From the NCBI GenBank assembly GCA_964030475.1, contig CAXIPT010000001.1, positions 22,164,776-22,228,775 on the forward strand: DNA of 64,000 bases, in the 5' to 3' direction. The DNA comes from Tethya wilhelma (Eukaryota > Porifera > Demospongiae > Tethyida > Tethyidae). Position numbers and translations under genes: made by a program. A model generated the notes under the pieces. It was not told the DNA's origin and made no database searches. It saw nothing but the letters and a program-made list of their open reading frames with translations. Shown here piece after piece: positions 10,022 through 20,542 of this stretch. Each line of letters starts with the position of its first letter. The first letter of the stretch is position 1.

Positions 10022-10746
10022 AAATGAAGTAGTCATGTGCCGAAAATTGAGACATGCCTTGTTTCAATGCTTTTTACCGCACTGCCCATTCCTACACTAC
10101 TTATTTTTTTGAAATTTTTACTACTTGTTCATTCACTTTTTTCAACACTATATACAGTGTGGAGACTATCAGAGACTGGTTAGTCCCTACAAAAAGCTTG
10201 AGTAGCAGCTACAACTGATTTCATTATGCTGGATAAAACTATAATGTGCATGCGCATAATGCCACGTGGATAGATGACCTTTGAACTCTACCTAAGATGG
10301 CTGTACATGAATTTATACACAAAGTTTTAAAGCTTTCTAGTTTTTGTTTAGGCCTATTTGAGATTGAAACGAGTATCAAGGAATGTAGTACCCAAGAAAA
10401 GAACTTACTTTGTGCTGTCAAAGTTGGCTCAAGACATTCTGGTTCTCTGGAAATCCCGGCTTTTCAAGTAAGACAGTTAGGAAGTACGTAAGTAAGTACG
10501 TACGTAAGTTAGAAGAACAAAAATGGCACTATGGTGGCTTCCCACTAGCGTAGAGAGCGAGTGCTGAGAAAAGTTTTTGTGAGTTTTAGGCCTTGCATGC
10601 AGTTGGTAATCTGTCGGTGAGAGCCTCTGAGCAACTTTGAAGGTTTAATTTTGTTTGACTAGATTTTTATAGTGACCAACATTTTGTATTGTGTCTATGG
10701 GACAGTCGGCCCATTCCTAGTACACGTACTACTGTACGTATGATAC
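10022..10746 (-). repeat. Dispersed GGAATGGGC repeat, near-full copy
   Basis: About 725 bp, non-coding. One end is an arm beginning AATGAAGTAGTCATGTGCC and containing CACTGCCCATTCCTACAC. The other end is GGCCCATTCCTAGTACACG followed by the palindrome-like TACTACTGTACGTATGAT. The interior has the ATGCGCAT run, the TGACCTTTGAACTCTACC block and a GTAAGTACGTAC run. Other near-full copies: 26275-27018, 29490-30217, 62952-63607. Non-autonomous; mobiliser unknown. Confidence 0.75.
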
Positions 10747-11050
10747 ATGCATGTATTGCAATGTCTTCAGATCTGAATGTTTGCATGAGCGTTATTATAA
10801 GTTTTTGTCAAAGCTTGCTCTTCACAATACAATATAAGTAATTCAGAGTTGTATTGAAATTAATTCTCAAAATAATTTAATATAATTTTTACACTAAAAA
10901 ACCAAAATAACAACAAAAAAACAATTTTGAAACAAACAAACAAACAAACAACAAAAAAAATGTTGTGAACAATAATAAAATGCGGTTTGCATGATCAGAT
11001 AATAACTAACTATTAAAGTTATACATGTGTATGCTGGTGTTCTAATACTG
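10747..11050. other. Intergenic, low complexity
   Basis: AT-rich DNA with an A-rich AAACAAACAAACAAAC run near 10930. It probably includes the 3' UTR of the minus-strand ankyrin gene. No coding signal. Confidence 0.6.
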
Positions 11051-14000
11051 TCAGTGGATGACAGGTGGTGTATCTTGGGGACGCTGTTTTCTTTTACCTC
11101 TAAATCTATTAGTGAATTGCTGGAACAGACTTCTCTTGGATTGAACCGCTGGTCTCTCACCACGGCCTCTGACTCCGCCCGCATCATCGTCATCATTGAT
11201 GTCATCATCACCGTGAAGGGTCTCTCTCTTCTTGGCCTTCTCAGGGAGGAAGAAGTCCATCAAGGCCCGGAAATAGTCCCCAGCAGTCAGCACTCTTATC
11301 CTGGTCTCCTGAGGACAAGAGAGGGACACATAACACCAGCCATCACATTGCAGTCTGTTAGGATCAACTCATTCAACAATTATATTGACTGTAAAGATAA
11401 ACTATTTCTTGTGTACCTACCTCACTGACTGTGTGACCATATTAGTGTGTGTGTGTGCATATAAATGGGGCTATAGTTTTATCTACCTGATGTCTACCTC
11501 ATTGATTGTGTTCTGTTGTTTGGAGTGACTGTGTTGTAGAATGAGATCACTGACTTCCTTGAAGCCATGAGTGAGGGCAACATCACTAGCAGACACTCCA
11601 GACTGGAGGGAGGGAGGGAGAGAGAAAAGACAACTATCAAGTATTCATGATGACCTTAAATACTGACTGAACATTAATTTAGACCATGGTTGTTTATACT
11701 GTAAATCAGAAAAATTTTCACACAAAAAATTTGTGCAATACATTTTATGTGTTGAATTAATGAATTTGCCATCCACTGTTTTGGGTTTATATGCACTAAA
11801 ATTTTGTATATATACCTCAACCCAGAACAAAATTTCTTTTAGAGTAAAAATTTCTGAATTCTACGGTAACATAAATTTGTTCAAAAGTAGTAACATGTAC
11901 TAACATTGTCCATACCTTATCTCTGAAGTCCACATCAGCACAATGGTTGATGAGCAGCTGGACCACTTCAAGACGACTCTCAACAGAAACAGAAACAATT
12001 TCCTCACCCCTCCAATTAGTATACTTATCACAAGCCAAAAAGAGAGCTGTCCAATTCTTTTCCTATCAAACAATAGAATGATGTCAAACATACAGGTACA
12101 CAAACCACACAAACCACACCCACTTACATCATCAGCAATATTGGGGTCAGCACCATCTTCCAGTAATGTCTTCACCACTTCAAGGTGTCCTCCTCTTGAA
12201 GCATTCATCAGAGCAGTGAGGCCAGCCTGGAGACAATAATACAAACAACATAATCATAGCATATTGTGAAGAATACTATGATTTTCCTACTATACAATGT
12301 CATGGATCATACAATTACATAGTAAATGTGTTGTCAACTTACAAAGCTAATCAGTATCTAGGTTAAATAGACTACTATAGCTACACACTAACAGCCACTA
12401 TAATTATTATGGTCAGTGTTTGATATACTGTAGTATTAGCCAGGGCTGTATGAATGTATATGACAGCTAGTACAGGCATAGATGTATGGTGAACTCTAAC
12501 TGCAAACTCAGTTACATACCCTGTCCCTTGCATTCACATCAGCCTGGTACTTCAGTAGCAGTTGAACTACTTGGAGGTGATTGTTCTCACTAGCCTCTAT
12601 AAGTGGAGTGTTACCATACTGAGAGGAAACACAAGACAACAACCAATGAAGAGAGTACACACTGAGTATCTGGGAAATGTGGGAAACCACACTACTGTGA
12701 GGTTGATAATGAGATTCACAACTTGTTACACAATGCTGTAGTACATCCCATGTGGTGTATATGAAATGTGAGTTATTACAAAATGTTTGTGTAAAAGATA
12801 AGCAATTTCTGGACACACAAAATCTTGTCGTATAACATTATATGCACTGCCAAGGTAAGTTTCAACAAACTGACAAATACTGCAATGGGTCACTGATGAT
12901 AACATATAGCATCTGCAAAGTGGGCATGATCTGAGATGACAAACTGAAATATTGTTGACACAGGCCACATCTACCTTGTGTCTCTGATGTGAGAAAATGT
13001 ACCACACTCATGCAGTTACTTAATTTTTAAAGAAATTTAATATTCGTGAGGAGAGAGACAGCTAGAGAGAACACACTGAGTACTATGTGTACCTGTGAAA
13101 CCTGGGAAACCACTACTTAATTCAGCTGTACTGTGAAGAGTCTCAACATGCTACACAATGCTGTACATTCCTCGTGGTCTATGGAATGGTAAATACTTTT
13201 CTTATGAGACACATAATATTATCAAGGGCTTATAAACTAAAGAAGAGGGCATGCATCAGTAAATTTTTAAAATTCAAAGGGGGCGTGGTAGTTACTAAAA
13301 ATAGAGTGCACATGAGCTAAAGGCAACGCAAAAATTTATTATTGGAGCATGCGCGCGAATGTAATTTAATGCAGCTGCAGAAGTAAAAAATAGAGGCACA
13401 ATACCATAGATAATAGAGACTTCGATACTGAATTAGGGACGGCCATATGAATCTTGGCGAGGCTGTGTTGGATACTCTTGGTGGTGGTGTAGAACGTTCT
13501 TAAAGTTTAGCTTCTTCAAAAGTGTTTGCTTCACGGACTCTCTATCAAGTTAAAATTTGTTATTAATCTTTTTGGCGTTTGCGCAATCTCTTGTACTTCT
13601 TGCTGACAGCCATAGCTGTAGGTGATTTTGATGGGTTCTTTAAACTATTCTAGGCCTCGTGGGAGTCGTAGGAACTTCAGAGACTGTATGAGCAGCTTCA
13701 GCCACAATTTGTGCGCCTCTTCAAGATGCCTGTGTAACAGTGCGCTGGCGCCAAAGTGCGTGCTGTAAATCACCGTAAACTATAAGTATACTGAGATTCC
13801 CGCCCATTTCCGTAGTTCACAGATGGCTAAAAATTGTAACATATGTCTGAATGTTTGAATTTTGATGGATGTATTGGCAATATACTGAGATGCATGCCCT
13901 CTTCTCCTTGGAGTTTATAAGCCCTTGATATTATACAGCTTTTGACTGGGAAAGATACTAAAGAACAGGGAGAATGAGCACACTCAATAATGTTACAATT

Positions 14001-17000
14001 TATTAAAAAATCAGGTGGATTATTCTTTTAGCTACAAGTAAACTCGCCACTAGCTATTATTACATGTATATTGGCTCAAAAATCTCAAATGTATGAATGT
14101 TGTGTGATCGAACTTCACTTACATCATCAGCAATATTGGGGTCAGCACCACCTTCCAGTAACGACTTCACCACTTCAAGGTGTCCTTCTCTTGAAGCCTT
14201 CATCAAAGCAGTGAGGCCATACTGGAGACAATATATAATACAAACAACATAATCATAGCATTATTATTGTGAAGAATTATGATAATCATTTTCCTATACT
14301 ATACAATGTCATGCATCATACGATTGCACAGTCTACACTAAGACCCCCGGAAATACATACTATTTATCGAACATTTTGGGTTTGTACAGAGAGTATGGGA
14401 GATAATGAGATTCATACTACATGTGGTAAGTTGTAAATTAGCTGTTATTTATACCAGCTATAACTCCTGTTCAGGACTAGTTCAGTTCAAACCAGTATGA
14501 TTTTTAAGCAGAGGAGGTCAAGCGCTCTGGATTGATACCAAATTTTAGCAAAGTAAGTCAAAATAAAAAAGTAAACTACAGCTAAGTACCTAGCTATCAT
14601 GGAGTAGAGAAGACAACTTTGAAATTGGATCAAATCAGTACTGAGCATGTATGAAGCTTACAGAGTACATTTTTAGAATTTCTACATCTTGGACTGTAGT
14701 CAGCTATGTGCAAGAAAGTTGCAACTAAAGTATGAAAAAAATACAGCTTGTACAAAATCATAAATAATTGCTGTATTAATCAAGCACTCACACAGCCTAG
14801 GAAGGGTCCACAGAGTTCTAGTCAGCACTGAAATGTAGCTCTACACTTGCACTAATAGACTGTAAAGAGTTAGACTGCTAGCGCTTGGTAGACAGTGAAA
14901 AGTTGCCATCTTTGCTGGGCATGTTTTAGAACTTCCACAGAAATTAATGATATTCATGTACTTTGAAATTGGATCAAATCGGTACTGGATATCTCTGCTT
15001 GTGTAGAATTCAGATATCAATTCTAAAGTACTAGCACTATACGTACCTTGAATCTGGAATGAAATAATCCATGCGTGTTGAAGATACCAGGCATGGAATA
15101 CTGGAAAAGAAGCGACTTTGCTCATCAAACTGGCTGTTTTAAGAAGTACCATAAGTATTAGCTAGTGTACATGTATTCAAATTGATGTATTGAAACCATG
15201 TTATCATTGTCAATCTTTAGTATGTTGTTATGATTTTACCTACATCTATGTCAATGTATCTAGCCAATAATAACCCTTTCGCTTGGAATTTGTTGTAAAA
15301 ATGCACAAACTCTAAATTCAAAAATTTCTTAAATACGTCATCATTTTGGTTCATGAATTTATTCATTGTCGGCATGTCGGCACCGGATATATCCCATAGT
15401 GGATTTTGAAGTGGTCGGCACTCTGATCTATAATGGATTAAGTGGTTCGCCTTTGAACAAGCTTTGAAGTTTGCTTTCATCGACTTATTTTTTTTTTTAT
15501 TTTTTTTTTTTTCAAAAAATATGAGCTTTACAGTAGTGTGTGTGATTGTGGGTTGATAAACAAAGACTCCTATGTGCATGCAACACTAGCGCTTGCATTT
15601 CTGGGTGAATTCTGGGCGATCGAACTCGAGAGGTACCTGCTGGCATCCATTGAAGGGGTGTGGTTGAGTTATGACGTAGACCAGTGATTGAAAATGTCAC
15701 AACAGGGTTCAAGAGTTCATAATCTTGTGAATTTCGAGAGCGATCATAACCAGAAACGCCGATTTGCCGATTTCATCAAGCGAAAGGGTTAGTGTAGACT
15801 GTACTGTTAGCCGTATAGCCAAGCTACTGTATTTCTAGATAACGCACACTACAGAGGGCGTAATTGATGGGTGTGGTTCGAAGCAAAGCGCCCAGAGATG
15901 CACAGAAACCTCAGATCTCAAAAACTACAGCGTTTTGCAAGATTCTACACGTCAAATTTCTAGACAATCTCGATTTATGAACGTAAGTACCTTCCATTTT
16001 CAGCATGGAGCTGCCATTCTTCAGATAACTTTGTAACAGACAGACAGACACACAAAACGACTACCATAATCCTCGGCACGTGCATAGCACGTGCCGAGGC
16101 TTAATAAACAAGATGGACTCAGAGGAGGTTCGACACGAGTGTGCCTTTGCTGAGCTGGCAAGGGGGTGCAAGTGATCAACTCTCATTGTGAAGTATTGCG
16201 GTCACATGATTGGAATGTAATTAACAGACTTGCCAGCTCAACAAAGGAGCACTAGTGTCGTACCTCCTCTGACAATTATTACACACACAACAAACCTAAA
16301 AACTAAACTGCACAAATATTGTGTGAACTCCAACACTTACATCATCAGCAATATTTGGGATGGTGGATTTGCGGATTTAATATTGGCAGTATACCACCAG
16401 TACAAAAATCAGCCAAATTATTGTGTTGTATGCATGGTTGTACGAAGTACTGTATGTGTGTCTGATAATTCTGGGAAACCACATGTTACTACAGCTGCAA
16501 CTTCTGAGTGGTTGATAATGATATTCACAACTTGTTACACAATGCTGTAGTACATTCATTGGTCTATGGAATGGTCATGCTATTATTATGAGACATTCAG
16601 CTAACTTTTGATGTAACACACTTACATCACTAGCAATATTGGGGTCAGCACCACCTTCCAGTAAGGTCTTGGCCACTTCAAGGTGTCCTTTTTCTGAAGC
16701 CACACACAGAGCAGTCCAGCCATCATACTGATGAGAGAGGAGACAATACAAACAACCTCAGCTGGTAACATACACCAATTAATGACAAGTACCCCTAGGT
16801 GATCACCCACACCAGCCACACCCACTATAGGCTATTACCATACTAGACTCTCTTGAAGGCTATGACATCACTAACTGGTGTGCTGGGCTGGGCTGGAAAC
16901 ATGAAAATATTAGAAACTATATATAACTGGAAGGTTTGCGGTGTCAAACTTTTGCGGATGCCTTGAGTCAAACATTTCTTGCGGTTAAACTTTCACAGTT

Positions 17001-17354
17001 TAGCTGTGCAAGGGCATACATATACATATTAAAAAAATTTCGCGGATAAAAACTTTTACGAATGAAGCATGATCCGTGAACACTGCAAAAGTTAAACCCT
17101 GCGAAACATTCCTGCTATACGGTATATTTTACCACAGTGTGAGGCAAACATTAAACTTAGTGGACCAATAACATGTCATGTAATTTCCTAACTTACAGTA
17201 TTATTATCATTAATGATGAAATAGGTTGGTGGGTGATGATAATTATCATACTTACCTTGTCTCTTGCATTCACATCAGCCTGGTACTTCAGTAGCAGTTG
17301 AACTACTTGGAGGTGATTGTTCACACTAGCCTCTATAAGTGGAATGCTACCATA
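11051..17354 (-). CDS. Ankyrin-repeat gene with one-repeat exons (5' end not found)
   Basis: Eight exons recognised, written as reading order on the minus strand: 17354-17256, 16727-16626, 14221-14123, 12618-12520, 12226-12128, 12056-11916, 11602-11498, 11308-11051. Four of the ankyrin exons are exactly 99 bp, one is 102 and one 141, all phase 0, so nearly every exon is one 33-residue repeat. Two repeat types are mixed: type 1 (YGNTPLIEASENNHLQVVQL, ending DVNARD) in exons 1 and 4, type 2 (GLTALM.ASR.GHLEVVK, ending ADPNIADD) in exons 3 and 5 and, more loosely, 2. Exon 6 carries a longer variant ending VDFRDK, exon 7 a half repeat (SGVSASDVALTHGFKEVSDL). The last exon is non-ankyrin: an acidic stretch DDDINDDDD, then a basic tail (RFRGKRKQRPQ). 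No initiator exon was identified upstream of 17354, so the protein is 5'-partial. Likely an interaction scaffold. Confidence 0.75.
13220..13930. mobile_element. Non-autonomous DNA transposon with about 40-bp inverted termini
   Basis: The left end TATCAAGGGCTTATAAACT, followed by AAGAAGAGGGCATGCATCAG, is the reverse complement of the right end (GATGCATGCCCTCTTCTCC, then GTTTATAAGCCCTTGATA) with few mismatches. The interior, about 630 bp, has no long frame. It lies in an intron of the one-repeat-exon ankyrin gene. Confidence 0.7.
16071..16099. repeat. Near-perfect 13-bp hairpin with two CACGTG cores
   Basis: Arms CCTCGGCACGTGC and GCACGTGCCGAGG are exact reverse complements around an ATA loop. 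It lies next to a CAGACAGACAGACACAC tract and probably is the end of a foldback repeat. Confidence 0.8.
16120..16271. repeat. Foldback element, about 43-bp inverted arms (copy 1)
   Basis: The left arm contains GAGGAGGTTCGACACGAGTG and GCTGAGCTGGCAAG; the right arm is its near reverse complement (CTTGCCAGCTCA, GTGTCGTACCTCCTC). It lies in an intron of the ankyrin gene. A second copy is at 17748-17900. Confidence 0.8.
16925..17130. mobile_element. MITE-like element with a CTATACGGTA end
   Basis: G/C-poor sequence with several internally inverted TTTGCGG / CCGCAAA-type blocks and the right end CATTCCTGCTATACGGTA. The end resembles those of the elements at 33094-33340 and 41543-41752 (GTATAGTGGGAA). 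The left boundary is uncertain. Confidence 0.4.
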
Positions 17355-17747
17355 CTGAGAGGAAACACAAGACAACAACCAATGAAGAGACTACACACTG
17401 AGTATAGTCTTCATAAATTATTTTTAAATAAAATATTTGCAAAGAAAGAGCCTGGGAACAAGGCTACACACTGAGTGCTATATATGTGTGCCTGGGAAAC
17501 CTGTTGAGGTTGATAATGAGCTCCATTGTTACAGAATGCTGTAGTACATCCCAGGTGGTCAATGGAATAGTCAATACTGGGGCATGCACTGCAGTACAGC
17601 TATCTTTTCACTGGTGAGGCCTACATATAGGAAATTGGGAAAGACACCATGCAATTGTAAGACTAGGAGAATCTGCACTCTCAGAAGTATACATTACTTT
17701 CAAAAAATTGGCTAAATTCTACCAGGAAAAATTAAACAAGATGGACT

Positions 17748-17900
17748 CAGAGGAGGTTCAACACGAGTGTGCTTTTGCTGAGCTGGCAAGCCGGGGGTAC
17801 AAGTAATCAACTCAGGCTCACTGTGAAGTATTGCCATAATGCGGTCACATGGCAGACTTGCCAGCTCAGCAAAGGAGCACTAGTGTCATACCTCCTCTGA
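17748..17900. repeat. Foldback element, about 43-bp inverted arms (copy 2)
   Basis: Second copy of the element at 16120-16271, with the same arms (GAGGAGGTTCAACACGAGTG and its complement) and a slightly different loop. It is followed directly by the larger foldback at 17912. Confidence 0.8.
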
Positions 17901-17911
17901 TAATTATTACA

Positions 17912-18340
17912 AATAGTAAAAATTTCAAAAAAATAAAGAGTGTAGGAATGGGCAGTGCGGGAAAAAGTAATGAAACAAGGAATGTCTCAATTTCGGCACA
18001 TGACTACTTCATTTTTCTTTTTTTATTATTCCTCATATCTTGTAGCCTTTATACATACAATGATCTTGATCTGTACTATCATAGTTTCAAGTTTATAGAT
18101 TCAAATTGTTTCCAAATGGTTAGGTAGGAATATGAAGTATTTGTATATATCATAGTTGGACAACCTGCTAATAACAATTATGGTTGAATTGTAAAATTAT
18201 TCTTAGACTATAGTACTGTTACAATAGGGTATAAAAAATGAAGTAGTCATGTGCCGAAATTGAGACATTCCTTGTTTCATTACTTTTTCCCGCACTGCCC
18301 ATTCCTACACTCTTTATTTTTTTGAAATTTTTACTACTTG
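17912..18340. repeat. Long foldback: two 105-bp arms around a 220-bp loop
   Basis: The left arm 17912-18016 (…TAGGAATGGGCAGTGCGGG…) is the near-perfect reverse complement of 18234-18340 (…CCCGCACTGCCCATTCCTA…). The arm is the one-end segment of the main dispersed repeat. Similar pairs lie at 26908-27252 and 29177-29599. Transcription through it would give a long hairpin (inference). Confidence 0.85.
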
Positions 18341-19144
18341 TTCGTGCACTTTTTTGTCAATGAACAACATAATTGCAGACCATGATCACTATTACATAAT
18401 AGCTATAATGTAGACTAATGGTAAGGTTTCATGGATATAGTTTACATACTGACATTACTGCATTGCAACATGACCTTTGACCCAACTACACGTGCTTGTG
18501 AAGAGAACTATGAGTGTTTACACAAGAACAGTAATGAATTTACCACATGTACTTGGCTTACAACCACTTCTAGCATGCTATTACAAACGCTATAATTACC
18601 TACTATTGCAGAGTTAGGCTTTCAAACTTTGTGTGCTTGTAGTGGACATATCACACAATCTCTGGACTACAGTAACTAGATTTTACTAGGGTATACTTCG
18701 TCTTTGATTTTTACTGCCGGGCTTCACATTATGTAATAAACTTGACAATGTCTTTGTAAATAATCATACAATGTCATTGACTGTGAGCTCAAAATGACAA
18801 AAATTAAGCACACACATTAGCTACTACAAAATCAATTCTTAATGACCTCGCATCTGGTAAGTTACAATTCCCCTCCCTAAGGATGGTACTTTTCTACAAA
18901 ATTCTGTAATTAGAACATATCAAACAAAAATACTCATGCACAATAATTCAAAGAAAAACACAATATTGAGTTGAAATTCTTACAGTCTGTATGAACTTGA
19001 ATAATTTCATTGGCCAGCACTTGAATGAGCCAAGGACCTTGTTACTGGTCCTTCTCGGTGGAAAGAAATGGTAGGAGGTGGCAGTTGTGTAGAAACAGCA
19101 ACAGCTTTACTTTTCTGTGTAGTCTACTTCTTGGTCCTACCCAT
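18341..19144. other. Non-coding stretch, nothing recognised
   Basis: AT-rich, with no exon or repeat I can support. It could hold the missing 5' exons or promoter of the ankyrin gene that ends at 11051. Confidence 0.4.
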
Positions 19145-19513
19145 TCAACACTTAATGAATTTCCGAGCGTTTGTAAAAGTAGTAGCTTCAATTGGTATAG
19201 CGTTTGTCAGTGTGATATGGTCCCTGCCAGCCAATTCCCTTGACTTCCTTAGAATAACGAACAACTCAGAACAATAATCATCTGTGTCTGGATTCACCCA
19301 TAGTATTATGTGGATGGCAACTGGTTCAATGGTAGGCTGGTGGGGAGCCTCAGGTCCTGACCATACATGCAGTAGGAAAAGAGATTCTCCTTTGTAGAGG
19401 CTTGAACAACTGAACGATATGCGAACAGGAGCATGGGTAATGTTGATCCTACTTAGTAGTGTTCTTCTCGCTACACTTTCCACGCTATCATGACCTGCAC
19501 AGTTATGAATCAA
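19145..19513 (-). CDS. Unrecognised 122-codon frame, possible exon
   Basis: Open frame with balanced amino-acid use, ending FTNARKFIKC and a stop. A candidate acceptor (TTTGCAG) lies just upstream at about 19526, so it could be a terminal exon rather than a whole gene. I do not recognise the fold. The segment LFLLHVWSGPEAPHQPTIEP, followed by a hydrophobic AIHIILWV, suggests a beta-rich domain. Plus-strand overlapping frames at 19025-19277 look less protein-like. No neighbouring exon could be joined with confidence. Confidence 0.3.
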   Translation of the reverse strand: MIHNCAGHDSVESVARRTLLSRINITHAPVRISFSCSSLYKGESLFLLHVWSGPEAPHQPTIEPVAIHIILWVNPDTDDYCSELFVILRKSRELAGRDHITLTNAIPIEATTFTNARKFIKC

Positions 19514-20541
19514 ATCATCTGCAAAGTGCTACATAATTATAGAAATGTCAATGTTAAAAGATTATTGCATTATATTATTATTATCTTCTAAATAATTATG
19601 TGGAACGCTTACTGCATTGCTGTTTACCTTTTTTGGCAAGGGTTGTCATGTGTACTAGTATGTGAACAAAACATGCAATATAGGTATGATAACAGTATAG
19701 AGACTATCTTTTATACACTAAATTGTATAGACTTTTAAATTGATACCAATTGATGTCACTACCGAACACATAATATAGCAACCTCAACTTCCGCAAAATT
19801 AACAGACACACATACATACATACATATTATGTAAGTGCAGAGAGGTGACACTCAACCCAATGTGGTATCATATTATAAGCAAAGTTTTGTCCGTCCGTGT
19901 GTCTGTCCGTCCGTCCATCCGTGTGTTACAGAGGGTCACCGGAAGTGATGTAACCTCTAACTAAAAGCTGCTTTTTTTCTGGACTGTGGAGAATACAAGC
20001 TAGGAAAAGAGTGTCTAGAAAGCTGGCTTAGACAATGCTAGCCTAGGATAAAACAACAAGCAATATAAGTATGGCTAGCTGTTTTTGAGATCGCTGATAA
20101 GGCTTACCAGTGGCATCTGTATCCAACAAAGAAGCGGGCTATGGGAGCCAACCTTCACGAATGAAGCGTAACGAGGTGAGAACACTCACTACTAGAAGTC
20201 TGCTTCTCTGTCGCTGTACACGAAACACAGCTAGCCAGATAACGAGTTTCTTTGCCAGCTGATTGCAAAAATGGCCGAAGTCGGAAAAGGGTCGTTTGTG
20301 ACGTCACGTAGTGAGGTAAATTGCTGAGCTGGCCAAAGCAAAGTAGTACTAAGCAGACCAGTATACACATGCAGCATTGCTTCCCTTTGAGCTTCAATTG
20401 CAAAGGTTGTCCTAAGCCAATTGACCATAGAAGAATATTTTTACACAATAGCTTTGCTCATCAATTTTATCTTGCTATTGTTTGCAATGAGTTATTGTGC
20501 CTGATCCTATAAACATACACAAACAAGGAGTGGGCGAGCGA
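19514..20541. other. Non-coding stretch up to a gap
   Basis: Contains a CATACATACATACAT run (near 19810) and a GTCCGTCCGTGTGTCTG run (near 19888). Short frames here show no family resemblance. The sequence just left of N20542 is not part of the Helitron. Confidence 0.5.
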
Positions 20542-20542
20542 N
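20542..20542. other. Assembly gap cutting the Helitron gene
   Basis: A single N. The Helitron frame is coherent up to this base and then runs into unrelated residues, so the join is not real coding sequence. Confidence 0.85.

Noticed and set aside
19068..19277. Hydrophobic plus-strand frame as a membrane protein
   Set aside because: No splice context or family resemblance, and it overlaps a more protein-like minus-strand frame.
20475..20541. Extension of the Helitron frame beyond N20542
   Set aside because: Residues after the N have no Helitron character; the sequence comes from another contig.
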